From NCBI RefSeq assembly GCF_008000935.1, contig NZ_CP042831.1:1240001-1304000 (forward strand): DNA of 64,000 bases, given 5' to 3'. Shown one piece after another: positions 8,223-17,281 of this stretch. How positions within the stretch are numbered: position 1 is the stretch's first letter; every line of letters begins with the position of its first letter. The position numbers were made by a program, and so were the translations under genes. This DNA comes from Flavobacterium alkalisoli. Its GTDB lineage: Bacteria; Bacteroidota; Bacteroidia; Flavobacteriales; Flavobacteriaceae. The notes below the pieces were generated by a model. It searched no databases, was not told the DNA's origin, and worked only from the letters and a program-made list of their open reading frames with translations.

Positions 8223-10714
8223 AATAGCTTAAGCACAAACGACAGCTTAATGGAAATATTCCTGTCAAAATCAGGAAGGTGATAAGGACCATATCTGTAA
8301 AAGAAGGTTAGTCCCAGTCCCTGGAATATCTCGTTAAGTTCAAGTCCGCTTTCGTAATATCCTTTTTCAAGGGTTTTGTAAGGCTGGCCTACCTGTCTTT
8401 CCTGATGCTCCATGTTACCCCAAACGGTTCTTGTTACCAGTACCGGAGTAAGCTTTATTTTCCAGAAAAGGTTTTGCCTTCTTAAGGCATGCTTAAACTG
8501 GAACATACCGTACTGGCTCGAGAAGAACTCATTAAAGTACATGGTTTCAAAACTGTTTTTACCTGCAAAGGTTATACGGGCAATAACGCCGTCTTTGTCA
8601 AGGTTGTTAGGTGAAGTACTGTACAAATGCGTAATAGGGATTTCGCCAAGCGCCAAACCGGTTTGTACTACTATAGATGTTTTTTGTCCGTTTATGTATT
8701 TCTTTTCGTACTCTGCCCTAAAGTCGAATTTACTGAAATTGAAATCTCCGTCAAGCGCACCCTTTATCGCCTGAGTGTACTGGAAGGTAAACTTAGGGAA
8801 GCGTTTTTCTACCTCTGTACGACCTTCCGGTGTCTGCATGAAATCGCTAAACGGATTCCATTGAACCGTACCTTCAAAAGTTGAGAGGGTGTAGCTGGAA
8901 TATAGACGGTCGTTAACGTTAAAAACGTAATCAAAACGCGGGTCTACAGCAGTGTGGTTAAAAGACCATCTGCTTTCGGTTTTAGGTATGATTTTGGTTT
9001 CTAAATAAGCCTGCCAACGCCAGTATTTGTAAAAAGTAGATACGTTAATAGGGCGTGGGTCATATATTTTAAATACACGTTTATCGGTGGCAAAATTGGT
9101 GCTACCAATCTCCTGAACATCTTCAGTATAAGAACCGCCTATCCAGGAATCGGAAAATTTACCTATTCTTACAGCAGCGCCCAAATTGTATTTAAACTCG
9201 CCGTCTTTTGTACCATACACGCCATAGCCACCTATCCTGAAAGTTTCAGAGAATTTTTTATTGGTTATGCCGCCTAATCCTAACCTAAAGCCTTCGTAAT
9301 TGTTGTATTTTACTATTTGCCTAAGATCCAAATCAAAAAAGCCCAGTGGCAGATAACCTGTGATTACCCTTTTGCCTAATTTAACAAGCTTTTCTATTTT
9401 TTCCTCGGCAACCAAACTGTCAAGGGCAGGATAGGTGTTCAGACTTCTTTCGTCAAGTGTGGTTGTTCGATATTGTTTCCAGTACTCTTCGGGTCTGGAA
9501 ATGGCCTCTTCCTTAATTTCGATCGCTATAGCAGGGTTTTTAATAACCAGAGGAATATTGAATTCTTTCTCTGAATTGATCGATTCCGAATATACATACA
9601 CAAAATCGGAAGCTTCCTTCTCTCTTGGTATGCTCGTTTCGTCTATGGCATCAAACTTAATGGTCTCTCCCAGTATGTTTATGTCCTGCTTATTGTTTCC
9701 CTTAACTATCTTGAGTGTTTTCTTATCGGGGAACCAAAGGTTAAGGTCTTTTTCAAATTTAAAATAATGTGTAGAGTTAATGTCAAGTACGTTCTTTACA
9801 CGAAATACTGCTTTAGCTACGCCAAATGTAGCCCTGTCTATGTATAATATACCGTCAAGCCTTTTTTTCTTTTTAGCCCTTTTAGGGGTAAAATAAATCA
9901 TGTAGGTTTCCCTGTTATCTATAGATACGGTATCTAATACATGATACTTATATTCTGTAAAGGCATTATTGTCAAGCGGGCCTATGTATTTTGTTTCTAA
10001 AAGGTCTATGTTGTTATATACCGAATAAGATTGCAGCTGTAGCCCTATAAACTCATAAATAGGTTCTTTAAACCCTGCCATTCGGGTGGCAAGTATGTTT
10101 TCTTTTAATCCTTCGTTTTTAGTATAGTTATATTCCGAAACCTTTTCGGTTTGATATAAGTGCTGTTTCTCAATCAGTTTTTTGAATTTGAAACCGGTTG
10201 AGTCTATCTTTTCCAGTATGCGTCCTGCTTTTTCATAAACAAAAACCGAATCAATCTTGCCTGATAGGGAATCGGGATTTGCAGTTATAATAAGCCTGTT
10301 GTAGGTTTTATATCTAAAACTGTTAAGCTTTTGCTGAGGGTCGTTAAGCGATTTTCGGTTTATGGCATGAAGGATAATTTGAGAACCGGCATCCGTTTGG
10401 GTTATAACTACCTCGTTAAGCTCCTGCGGCTTTATTTTAAGTTTTACCGTGTAAAAATTTTTACCTGCCTGCAGCTTTATGATTTTGTTTTCATAGCCGG
10501 TATAGCTTATGGTTAATTCCTGCTGGCGGGTTTGTGTCTCTACATTAAATTTTCCGTCAAGGTCACCCACTATAATTGTGCCGTCCTGAGTAATAATACT
10601 GGCAAAAGGAAGAGGAGAGTTAGTAGTACCGTCCTTAACAACTCCTGTAACGGTGTACTGGGCGTGGACAGCTATGCTGCAAATAAGAAGAAGCAGGGTG
10701 TATACAACTCTCAT
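8219..10714 (-). CDS. DUF5686 outer-membrane protein with carboxypeptidase-D-like domain
   Basis: The 831-residue protein has a signal peptide (MRVVYTLLLLICSIAVHAQ). Next is a carboxypeptidase-regulatory-like beta-sandwich (about 20-100, VTGVVKDGTTNSPLPFASI) of the kind found on TonB receptors, then a middle domain (about 105-400), and a C-terminal ~400 residues with repeated amphipathic strands ending in an aromatic residue (SIKLSFVLKLF), which suggests an outer-membrane barrel. This order is typical of the Bacteroidota family DUF5686; function is not established. It overlaps the convergent SMR gene by four bases and appears to be transcribed alone. Confidence 0.85.
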   Translation of the reverse strand: MRVVYTLLLLICSIAVHAQYTVTGVVKDGTTNSPLPFASIITQDGTIIVGDLDGKFNVETQTRQQELTISYTGYENKIIKLQAGKNFYTVKLKIKPQELNEVVITQTDAGSQIILHAINRKSLNDPQQKLNSFRYKTYNRLIITANPDSLSGKIDSVFVYEKAGRILEKIDSTGFKFKKLIEKQHLYQTEKVSEYNYTKNEGLKENILATRMAGFKEPIYEFIGLQLQSYSVYNNIDLLETKYIGPLDNNAFTEYKYHVLDTVSIDNRETYMIYFTPKRAKKKKRLDGILYIDRATFGVAKAVFRVKNVLDINSTHYFKFEKDLNLWFPDKKTLKIVKGNNKQDINILGETIKFDAIDETSIPREKEASDFVYVYSESINSEKEFNIPLVIKNPAIAIEIKEEAISRPEEYWKQYRTTTLDERSLNTYPALDSLVAEEKIEKLVKLGKRVITGYLPLGFFDLDLRQIVKYNNYEGFRLGLGGITNKKFSETFRIGGYGVYGTKDGEFKYNLGAAVRIGKFSDSWIGGSYTEDVQEIGSTNFATDKRVFKIYDPRPINVSTFYKYWRWQAYLETKIIPKTESRWSFNHTAVDPRFDYVFNVNDRLYSSYTLSTFEGTVQWNPFSDFMQTPEGRTEVEKRFPKFTFQYTQAIKGALDGDFNFSKFDFRAEYEKKYINGQKTSIVVQTGLALGEIPITHLYSTSPNNLDKDGVIARITFAGKNSFETMYFNEFFSSQYGMFQFKHALRRQNLFWKIKLTPVLVTRTVWGNMEHQERQVGQPYKTLEKGYYESGLELNEIFQGLGLTFFYRYGPYHLPDFDRNISIKLSFVLKLF

Positions 10715-10778
10715 GTGGTCTTTTAGTGCTTAACGTGCAAAGCTTAAATTTGTTACAAAGATATGTGATAAATAAAAA

Positions 10779-10798
10779 GCCCGCTATATATAGCGGAC
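10779..10798. terminator. Terminator after frr
   Basis: A 16-base perfect palindrome (10781-10796, CCGCTATATATAGCGG). Read on the minus strand it is followed by a run of T (the + strand carries AAAAA before it), 25-40 bases after the frr stop. Confidence 0.85.
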
Positions 10799-10820
10799 TC
10801 TTAATTTATTGTAGTATGCC

Positions 10821-11381
10821 TTATACTTTCATTATTTCTGCTTCTTTGTGTACAAGCAGGTCGTCAATTTTCTTTATAAAGCTATTGGTAAGCTCCTGTA
10901 CATCGTCTTCTGCTTTTTTACAAACGTCTTCCGACATACCGTCTTTTTCAAGTTTCTTAATTTCGTTGTTAGCATCCTTACGGGCATTTCTAACACCTAT
11001 TTTAGCGTCTTCTGCCTCTGATTTGGCCTGCTTAACAAGATCTCTCCTTCGTTCCTCTGTTAACGGCGGAACGCTGATGATAATGTTGTCTCCGTTGTTC
11101 ATTGGGTTAAAACCAAGGTTAGCAATCATAATTGCCTTTTCAATTGGCTGAAGCATACTTTTTTCCCAAGGGGTAACAGTTATGGTTCTTGCATCGGGAG
11201 TGTTAACATTGGCAACCTGTGAAAGCGGAGTTTGTGAACCGTAATAGTCCACTTTTACACCACCCAGCATGGCAGGGCTTGCTTTACCTGCGCGTATATT
11301 TAGAAATTCTTTTTCAAGGTGAGCTAAAGAACCGGCCATTGATTCCTGAGTGCTGTCTAAAATAAAATCTATTTCTTCCAT
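10821..11381 (-). CDS. frr: Ribosome recycling factor
   Basis: The 186-residue protein has the standard RRF length and motifs: the N-terminal FLNIRAGKASPAML helix that carries the conserved Arg/Gly/Ala/Ser residues, the VNTPDARTITVTPWEKSML segment of the second domain, and the PPLTEERRRDLVKQAK helix. With EF-G it splits the post-termination ribosome. It lies 27 bases after pyrH on the same strand, the order seen in most bacteria, and is followed by a strong hairpin. Confidence 0.98.
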   Translation of the reverse strand: MEEIDFILDSTQESMAGSLAHLEKEFLNIRAGKASPAMLGGVKVDYYGSQTPLSQVANVNTPDARTITVTPWEKSMLQPIEKAIMIANLGFNPMNNGDNIIISVPPLTEERRRDLVKQAKSEAEDAKIGVRNARKDANNEIKKLEKDGMSEDVCKKAEDDVQELTNSFIKKIDDLLVHKEAEIMKV

Positions 11382-11408
11382 AATGCTTTTTCGTTTCAGT
11401 TTTAAAAA

Positions 11409-12116
11409 TTAAACGCTTACTGTAGTACCTACAAGTTCTCCTTCACAAACTTTTACCAGGTTGCCTTCTTTGTTCATGTCAAAAACAATAATAGGCAGTT
11501 CGTTTTCCTGGCTAAGGGTAAAGGCTGTAGTGTCCATTACGTTAAGGCCTTTTTTAAGTACGTCCTCAAAAGTAAGGGTGTCATATTTAGTAGCGCTTGC
11601 GTCTTTCTCTGGGTCGGCAGTATAAATACCGTCAACACGTGTGCCTTTTAGTATTACATCAGCATGAACCTCCACACCTCTAAGTACTGCAGCTGTATCG
11701 GTGGTAAAATAAGGGTTACCTGTACCGGCACCGAAAATTACAATCCTTCCTTTTTCAAGGTGGCGCACTGCACGTCTTTTAATGTAAGGTTCAGCAATAG
11801 CTTCAATCTTAAGGGCAGTTTGCAGCCTTGTTTGCATGCCTGCATCTTCAAGAGCTCCCTGTAATGCCATACCGTTAATTACGGTAGCTAGCATTCCCAT
11901 GTAGTCTCCCTGAACCCTGTCCATACCATTGCTCGCGCCTGATACACCTCTAAAAATGTTTCCGCCGCCTATAACGATGGCAATTTCTACACCTTTTTCA
12001 TGTATTTGTTTAATTTCACTGGCATATTCGGCAAGTCTTTTAGGGTCAATGCCATACTGCCTGTCGCCCATAAGAGCTTCGCCGCTTAGCTTTAACAGGA
12101 TTCTTTTGTATTTCAT
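11409..12116 (-). CDS. pyrH: UMP kinase
   Basis: The 235-residue amino-acid-kinase-fold protein phosphorylates UMP to UDP with ATP in pyrimidine nucleotide synthesis. It starts with the [14 protein letters not shown] glycine-rich motif, then [11 protein letters not shown], the [16 protein letters not shown] segment and [17 protein letters not shown], all diagnostic for bacterial hexameric UMP kinase. It is the first gene of the pyrH-frr operon. A TATATTTG box on the minus strand (12144-12137) lies about 20 bases upstream of the ATG and is a good promoter candidate. Confidence 0.98.
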   Translation of the reverse strand: MKYKRILLKLSGEALMGDRQYGIDPKRLAEYASEIKQIHEKGVEIAIVIGGGNIFRGVSGASNGMDRVQGDYMGMLATVINGMALQGALEDAGMQTRLQTALKIEAIAEPYIKRRAVRHLEKGRIVIFGAGTGNPYFTTDTAAVLRGVEVHADVILKGTRVDGIYTADPEKDASATKYDTLTFEDVLKKGLNVMDTTAFTLSQENELPIIVFDMNKEGNLVKVCEGELVGTTVSV

Positions 12117-12136
12117 AGGGTTTAAATTGAATGGTG

Positions 12137-12144
12137 CAAATATA
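12137..12144 (-). promoter_or_regulatory. Probable -7 box of pyrH-frr promoter
   Basis: The minus strand reads TATATTTG (consensus TAnnTTTG). A T-rich stretch (TTTTCGG) lies about 17-20 bases further upstream, near where the -33 element would be. The distance to the pyrH ATG is about 20 bases. Confidence 0.5.
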
Positions 12145-12207
12145 GTAATTATTGTTTTGCCGAAAACACATTTTTAAGCCTGTATGCCTGCTAAATATAC
12201 TATGTAA

Positions 12208-12987
12208 TTAAACGATGAGTTCTTCGTAAGATTTTTTTGCTGCTTCGTACCCGATATTAAAAATCTCATCCATCTTTTGCCTGTTGCTTTCAAAAGTACT
12301 GTACATGGCTAATTCATCCGGGCTTATTACCCAGTCACAAAGGGTAAATTTCTGCATGTTGCTGTTTGCCGAAAGCAAATCATAAGCTCTTGTGGTTACC
12401 GCTTTTATAGATTTTAAATCCTCAGGGCCAATCTTTTGGATAGGACTAACATAAATGCCTATTAGTGTTTCACATCTTCCCTGTAAGATATCGGTAGGGA
12501 AGTGGTTAATAATACCGCCGTCGCTGTAAATCTTTCCGTCAATTTCATAAGGTGAGATGATGCCCGGAAAGGCAGATGATGCAATAACGGCATCGGCAAT
12601 TTTTGTCTCGGGGCCAAATATCTTCAGTTTGCCCGAAACCAAATCGGTAGCGGTTATATGCATACGGCATTTTATTTCGCCGATAAGCGTATCGCCAAAA
12701 ACCGAATGGAAATAAGTTTTAAAGGAATCGGAATCTATAAATCCCGCCTTGCGGAAAGTAAAGTGTTTCCAATGAAAAAAATAGATGGATTTGAAAAATT
12801 CCAGTATTTCTTCAGGCGATTTTCCAAAGGCATAAAGAGATGATACAATAGCGCCGGAACTGGTACCTGCAATGTGTGACGGTTTGATGCCTATTTCGTC
12901 AAAATATTTTAATACACCTGCATGGGCAATTCCTTTTGAGCCTCCGCCCGAAAGAATAATGCCAATGGTGCTGTCGTCAAATTTCAT
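12208..12987 (-). CDS. Patatin-like phospholipase
   Basis: From ATG 12987 the protein is 259 residues; a longer reading to 13074 adds a Lys-rich stretch with no family character. It shows the patatin oxyanion loop GGGSKGIAHAG (residues ~11-21), the nucleophile elbow GTSSGAIVS (Ser at ~41) and the second dyad motif SDGGIINHF (Asp at ~160), so the Ser-Asp dyad is intact. The family hydrolyses acyl chains of phospholipids or neutral lipids. No signal peptide is seen, so it probably acts in the cytoplasm or at the inner membrane face. It is transcribed divergently from the thioredoxin-fold gene. Confidence 0.9.
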   Translation of the reverse strand: MKFDDSTIGIILSGGGSKGIAHAGVLKYFDEIGIKPSHIAGTSSGAIVSSLYAFGKSPEEILEFFKSIYFFHWKHFTFRKAGFIDSDSFKTYFHSVFGDTLIGEIKCRMHITATDLVSGKLKIFGPETKIADAVIASSAFPGIISPYEIDGKIYSDGGIINHFPTDILQGRCETLIGIYVSPIQKIGPEDLKSIKAVTTRAYDLLSANSNMQKFTLCDWVISPDELAMYSTFESNRQKMDEIFNIGYEAAKKSYEELIV

Positions 12988-13083
12988 GGTGTGTTTGGTT
13001 TGCCTGACTAAATTACAGTTTTTTATTAGATGGCTTCCTTTTTGCTTTATAAAAGTTAATTTACTTTTACACAAATTTATACT

Positions 13084-13692
13084 ATGAGTACACTAATAGA
13101 AAAAAGTCTGGATAACAGTTATTCTTATTCAGAGTACAGAAATCATATATCGATGCTCCTGCAGGACGGACTTTCTACAGGACTTACACAGTCGGAAGAC
13201 TTAACGCATTACAGTACGCTTAACGAAGCGCGAATGAACCGCCTTGAAAAAACAATCAAGGTTCCTCAGGAAATTAAAGACAAATTGGCAGGTCTTGAAA
13301 AAGAACATATCCTGTTGGTTATCAGTGAAGGGTGGTGTGGCGATGCTGCCCAGATAGTTCCTGTTATTAAAAAAATGGCGGATGAAACTGATAAGCTTGA
13401 GCTTAGTATTGTACTTCGTGATGAAAATGACGATTTAATGAACGAGTACCTTACTAATGGTGCAAGGTCTATACCTAAACTGGTACTGATAGAAAAGGAC
13501 ACCCTTATAGCACGAGGCAGTTGGGGGCCAAGGCCGCATGATGCCGCTAAGCTTATAACTGATTACAAGGCTAAGCACGGTGTAATTGACCAGGAGGCTA
13601 AAACCGAACTGCAAAAATGGTATTTGCACGATAAAGGTGAAAGCACCATGGAAGAGATAACATTACTGCTGCAAAACGCAGAGAATATGTAA
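13084..13692 (+). CDS. Thioredoxin-fold protein with a single active-site Cys
   Basis: The 202-residue protein belongs to the thioredoxin-like group typified by PF14595. The fold core runs from about residue 72 (HILLVISEGWCGDAAQ) to ~165, including the cis-Pro loop ARSIPKLVLI. The active site reads WCGDA: the first Cys (residue 85) is kept and the second Cys of CxxC is replaced by Ala, so a standard disulfide exchange is unlikely; a monothiol role or binding function is possible. The N-terminal ~60 residues are helical. There is no signal peptide, so it is probably cytoplasmic. It shares a bidirectional terminator with the convergent TlpA-like operon. Confidence 0.82.
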   Translation: MSTLIEKSLDNSYSYSEYRNHISMLLQDGLSTGLTQSEDLTHYSTLNEARMNRLEKTIKVPQEIKDKLAGLEKEHILLVISEGWCGDAAQIVPVIKKMADETDKLELSIVLRDENDDLMNEYLTNGARSIPKLVLIEKDTLIARGSWGPRPHDAAKLITDYKAKHGVIDQEAKTELQKWYLHDKGESTMEEITLLLQNAENM

Positions 13693-13694
13693 TT

Positions 13695-13723
13695 AAAAAG
13701 TCCGCTCATTGAGCGGACTTTTT
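13695..13723. terminator. Bidirectional terminator between thioredoxin-fold and TlpA-like genes
   Basis: A perfect 13-base stem (13695-13707 with 13711-13723) with a three-base loop, flanked by A and T runs on both sides. It serves both convergent transcripts. Confidence 0.92.
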
Positions 13724-13754
13724 AATTTTGTCGTCTTAAGAGAAGAAGAATCAA

Positions 13755-14807
13755 TTATTCCTTTTCCAGTATGGCATCTATTTGCTTATAGCTTTGGTTG
13801 ATGCCTATAATTTTGCCTTTAGGGTCAAGGAAAATTTTATAGGGAATGGCTGTTATTCCGTAATGTTTTTTTATTTCAGTTTTTAGGTCGCCTGCAATAT
13901 AGTTATTCCATATTAGCCCATCTTTTTCAATAGCCTTTTTCCATTTTTCAGCATTGTCATCCAGGGAAATATTTATTATTTCCAGCTTGTCTCCATGTTT
14001 TTTAGCCAGTTCAGGTAGTTCTTTGTTCTCTATCCTGCATTCACTACACCATGATGCCCAAAAATCAATAATAGTGAATTTGTTGTTTGGGGTGTAAAAG
14101 TTTTCGGTTTTGCCTTCGGTACTTTGTAGAGCAAAGTTTTTTACAGTAGTCCCGTTTTGTACGCTTAATTTTGATTTTAATGTAGTGTTCGTGGCCCTAA
14201 GATCTTCACTAAGCATAAAAGAGGTGTCAATAATGCTTTTTATTTCTTCAATCTGGGTGGCATTCAATAGATCACGTGAATTTACACTTAAAACACTGCC
14301 ATGTACGGGAGAGTTAGGAAACGAATCTATATTTTTTTTAAGGTTTTTTACTACAAGGTCTGCATAGTTTTCTTTTTCATTATTTTCTAATGTAAAAGCG
14401 CGATAATTATCCCATATTTTATGGTTACGGGAACCTTCTACTTTTTTTGCAAAAAGAAACTTTACAGGTTTAGGTCCTTTACTTTCAATATATTCAAAGT
14501 CAATTTTAATGTCTCCGTTGTCTAAATAAACACGGACTTCACTACCAAAGGGTTTTAAGAAAAAGTGACCGCACATTTCTTCAACATTGTCAATCGTGCC
14601 TTCAAGTTTAAATGTATTGTTTTTTACTATGGCATAGTCTTTTTTGTCGGCATGAAAAAAAAATACAGTGTCGTTATACGGAGTTAGAAAGTTACCTGTA
14701 ATGGTAAATTTTTTACTTTCGGTTTTGTCCTCTTTTTTGTCGCAGCTTATTAGTGATGTTGTGAATATAATTAATGCTGCAATAATGGTTTTGAAGGTGT
14801 GTTTCAT
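13755..14807 (-). CDS. TlpA-like thiol-disulfide oxidoreductase lipoprotein
   Basis: The start at ATG 14807 gives a lipoprotein signal peptide (lipobox ISC, Cys at residue ~22) and a 350-residue protein; the longer frame to 14918 runs back into the upstream gene. Residues ~35-215 resemble the DUF4369-type N-terminal domain (ITGNFLTPYNDTVFFF). Residues ~220-350 form a thioredoxin domain with the active site WASWCSEC and the cis-Pro region ITAIPYKIFLDPKG. Such proteins reduce or shuffle disulfides in the periplasm or at the outer membrane. It is the last gene of the ftsX operon, 25 bases after the YiiX-like gene. Confidence 0.87.
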   Translation of the reverse strand: MKHTFKTIIAALIIFTTSLISCDKKEDKTESKKFTITGNFLTPYNDTVFFFHADKKDYAIVKNNTFKLEGTIDNVEEMCGHFFLKPFGSEVRVYLDNGDIKIDFEYIESKGPKPVKFLFAKKVEGSRNHKIWDNYRAFTLENNEKENYADLVVKNLKKNIDSFPNSPVHGSVLSVNSRDLLNATQIEEIKSIIDTSFMLSEDLRATNTTLKSKLSVQNGTTVKNFALQSTEGKTENFYTPNNKFTIIDFWASWCSECRIENKELPELAKKHGDKLEIINISLDDNAEKWKKAIEKDGLIWNNYIAGDLKTEIKKHYGITAIPYKIFLDPKGKIIGINQSYKQIDAILEKE

Positions 14808-14832
14808 TATGATTTGTAAGATTGGTTCTTTA

Positions 14833-15447
14833 TCAGAACGCAAAAATAACCTCAATCTTATGTGATACAGATATCCCACCCGGATTACATCCCGGTAAAC
14901 CTTCGGGAATTTCGGCATCTATGCTTTTGTAATAGTCTACCCATGCAGGAAAAAAGTTATCTGTTCCCGGTTCTTTATAGGTCATGGGTTGCAGCTCAAA
15001 AAAAGGTTTGTTATTGTTGGCATGCTTAAAAGCATCATATATCAATTCGCTGCAATAGTAAGCACCATTGTCATACACATAAGCATCATCATAAGGAATA
15101 CCAAGCTGTTGTATGGAAAAATCTATAGCCTTAGGTATGATTTTTCGGAACTTCTTTTTAAGCCTGCCTACGTACATGGGTTTGCTGGTGTTTTTTGAAA
15201 ACTTTTCCAACGGAGTAAGACGAACGGCACTCCCGGCAGCTTCAATAATGTAAATACTATCGTTGCGATGGTATACCATACCCATATGGCTAAAATCGTT
15301 GCCGTTATAGCCTTCGGTTACTGCTTCTATGGCATCGCATAAAGGGCCGCAGTCCATATCCTGAAAAATAAGGTCGCCGTCTTTAAGTTCTGTTTTTTGT
15401 GCAAAGAGGTTTGCCGATAACAGAAAAAAGAAAATTATTTTTTTCAT
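14833..15447 (-). CDS. YiiX-like permuted NlpC/P60 hydrolase
   Basis: The 204-residue protein has a signal peptide (MKKIIFFFLLSANLFAQ) and the layout of the YiiX/YebB (C92-type) permuted papain-like family: GDLIFQDM at about residues 24-31, the conserved His in DFSHMGMVY (residue ~54) and the nucleophile Cys in AYYCSELIYDAF (~131). In permuted NlpC/P60 enzymes the His comes before the Cys, as here. The target bond is not known; relatives have been proposed to act on lipids or peptidoglycan peptides. It lies 21 bases after truB within the ftsX operon. Confidence 0.83.
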   Translation of the reverse strand: MKKIIFFFLLSANLFAQKTELKDGDLIFQDMDCGPLCDAIEAVTEGYNGNDFSHMGMVYHRNDSIYIIEAAGSAVRLTPLEKFSKNTSKPMYVGRLKKKFRKIIPKAIDFSIQQLGIPYDDAYVYDNGAYYCSELIYDAFKHANNNKPFFELQPMTYKEPGTDNFFPAWVDYYKSIDAEIPEGLPGCNPGGISVSHKIEVIFAF

Positions 15448-15468
15448 TCTGCTAAGATACTTAAAGCT

Positions 15469-16170
15469 TTATTCCTGACTAAAACTTTTAATTTCATCTT
15501 CAAAAGCATCGGGGGTAAGGGCACCCTCTACTGAAAATTCTCCGATTTTTGTTCGTCTTAATGCGGTTAGGTGCGATCCGCTTTGCATCGCCTGCCCAAA
15601 ATCATTTGCTATGGAACGGATGTAGGTTCCTTTGCTGCAAACAATCCTGAAATCAACCTCGGGTAGTGCTATGCGTGTTATTTCAAATTCATGAACGGTT
15701 ACCTTGCGTGAAGCAATTTCTACTTCCTCGCCTTTACGGGCATGTTCATAAAGTCGTTTACCGTCTTTTTTTATGGCGGAGAAAACAGGCGGTTTCTGGT
15801 CTATTTCACCCATAAACTGCTTTGTGGTTTCCTGTATAAGTTCTTCGGTTATATGGTCAGTAGGAAAGGTAGCGTCAACTTCCGTTTCAAGGTCGTAAGA
15901 CGGTGTTGTTGCACCAAGATAAAAGGTTCCGGTGTATTCCTTTTCCATTCCCTGTAGTTCCGGTATACGTTTGGTAAATTTTCCGGTACATACAATAAGG
16001 AGTCCGGTAGCTAAGGGGTCAAGGGTTCCGGCATGGCCTACCTTAATCTTTTTAAGCCCCATATGCTTTTTAAGTGCCCACTTGATTTTGTTTACTGCCT
16101 GAAAAGAGCTCCATTGCAGTGGTTTGTCTATCAATAATACTTTTCCTTCCTGAAAACTTTCCGGCGTCAT
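15469..16170 (-). CDS. truB: tRNA pseudouridine(55) synthase
   Basis: The 233-residue protein converts U55 in the T-loop of tRNAs to pseudouridine. It shows the N-terminal LLIDKPLQWSSFQAV segment, the catalytic motif GHAGTLDPLATGLL (catalytic Asp51) and later SKGTYIRSIANDFG, which together define TruB. It lacks the C-terminal PUA domain of the E. coli enzyme, which fits the shorter length. Its ATG shares one base with the uppP stop codon (TAATG), so translation is probably coupled. Confidence 0.96.
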   Translation of the reverse strand: MTPESFQEGKVLLIDKPLQWSSFQAVNKIKWALKKHMGLKKIKVGHAGTLDPLATGLLIVCTGKFTKRIPELQGMEKEYTGTFYLGATTPSYDLETEVDATFPTDHITEELIQETTKQFMGEIDQKPPVFSAIKKDGKRLYEHARKGEEVEIASRKVTVHEFEITRIALPEVDFRIVCSKGTYIRSIANDFGQAMQSGSHLTALRRTKIGEFSVEGALTPDAFEDEIKSFSQE

Positions 16171-16955
16171 TAAATAATTGTAAGCGGGTGAATAAAGTAA
16201 TGTATCAGTATAACTGCCAGTCCGGCAATAATCCTGTAGTAGCCAAACATCTTAAAGCCGTGTCTGCTCAGGTAGTTGATAAAAGTGTTTATTGCCAGCA
16301 TGGCTACCACAAACGCAACCACATTACCTACAATAAGCATGTTTACCTGATCCTGAGAAAGCTCGAATCCGGCTTTATAATAGTCGTATGATTTTTTTGC
16401 TGTTGCGCCAAACATGGTTGGTACAGCCAGGAAGAAAGAAAACTCTGCCGCTGCCTTGCGCGATAGTTTTTGCGACATACCGCCTACAATACTGGCACCG
16501 CTTCGCGATACCCCCGGTATCATGGCGATACATTGAAAGAATCCTATTTTTAATGCAGTGCCATAGCTTATCTCAGTATTTTCCGAATCACCAAACCATT
16601 CGTCTACCTTTAAAAGTATAACTCCGCCAATAACCAGAGATATGGCTACCGTTAGCGGGCTTTCAAGTAATGAGTCTATAAAATCACTTAAAAGAAGACC
16701 TAATACTACGGCAGGCATAAAAGCTACCAGCAGTTTAAGGTAAAAGTCTACACTCTGGAAAAAACGCTTAAAATACAGTGCGATAACCGCAAGTATGGCA
16801 CCCAGCTGTATGACAATGGTAAAAAGTTTGGTAAAGTCGTCGCCTGCAATCCCGAAAAAGGAAGAAGCGATAATCATGTGTCCGGTAGATGAAACGGGTA
16901 AATATTCGGTTAAGCCCTCAATAATGGCAATAATAATAGCCTGCAGTAAATCCAT
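16170..16955 (-). CDS. uppP: Undecaprenyl-diphosphatase
   Basis: The 261-residue membrane enzyme recycles undecaprenyl diphosphate to the monophosphate carrier used in cell-wall and surface glycan synthesis. The BacA/UppP signatures are intact: [16 protein letters not shown] (residues ~13-28) and [10 protein letters not shown] (~158-167), with the Glu and Arg/Ser residues needed for catalysis. About eight membrane helices are predicted. It is the third gene of the ftsX operon, seven bases after the DUF3098 gene, and overlaps truB by one base. Confidence 0.96.
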   Translation of the reverse strand: MDLLQAIIIAIIEGLTEYLPVSSTGHMIIASSFFGIAGDDFTKLFTIVIQLGAILAVIALYFKRFFQSVDFYLKLLVAFMPAVVLGLLLSDFIDSLLESPLTVAISLVIGGVILLKVDEWFGDSENTEISYGTALKIGFFQCIAMIPGVSRSGASIVGGMSQKLSRKAAAEFSFFLAVPTMFGATAKKSYDYYKAGFELSQDQVNMLIVGNVVAFVVAMLAINTFINYLSRHGFKMFGYYRIIAGLAVILIHYFIHPLTII

Positions 16956-16962
16956 TCAGTAA

Positions 16963-17256
16963 TTATTTCTTGAAGTTTTTAATTTCAGAATCTTCAGGGA
17001 ATCTTTCTCCTTTTTTTGCTTTTGCTTCCGGGTCTTTAAGTATGGCATAGATAGTAATACCAAAACCTATAAGCACCACAGTAGGAGCCAGTCTTATCCT
17101 TCTGAAATTAAAAATGGCATCGCTCCATTTGGTTGGGTCATCACTGCCACCTCCGGACATTAAAATAAAGCCAATGGTTATAACTGCAATTCCTATAAGT
17201 AGTATTTTATAATTTTCCTTTTCAAAAAGGAATTTGGTTTTTATCTCGTTACCCAT
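16963..17256 (-). CDS. DUF3098 small membrane protein
   Basis: The 97-residue protein starts with a charged segment (KFLFEKENYKILLIGIAVI), has two membrane helices (about 16-36 and 55-73) joined by a short loop with MSGGGSDDPTKW, and a Lys-rich tail. The SGGGSDDP loop and its placement between ftsX and uppP are characteristic of DUF3098, a Bacteroidota family of unknown function. The gene order suggests a role linked to cell division or envelope synthesis, but that is inference. Confidence 0.88.
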   Translation of the reverse strand: MGNEIKTKFLFEKENYKILLIGIAVITIGFILMSGGGSDDPTKWSDAIFNFRRIRLAPTVVLIGFGITIYAILKDPEAKAKKGERFPEDSEIKNFKK

Positions 17257-17281
17257 AATTGTTTGTTTCAGGTTTAATCGT

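Noticed and set aside
10726..11151. Plus-strand open frame of 141 codons over frr
   Set aside because: It is the antisense shadow of frr (Ser/Leu-rich, no domain), and frr is unmistakable.
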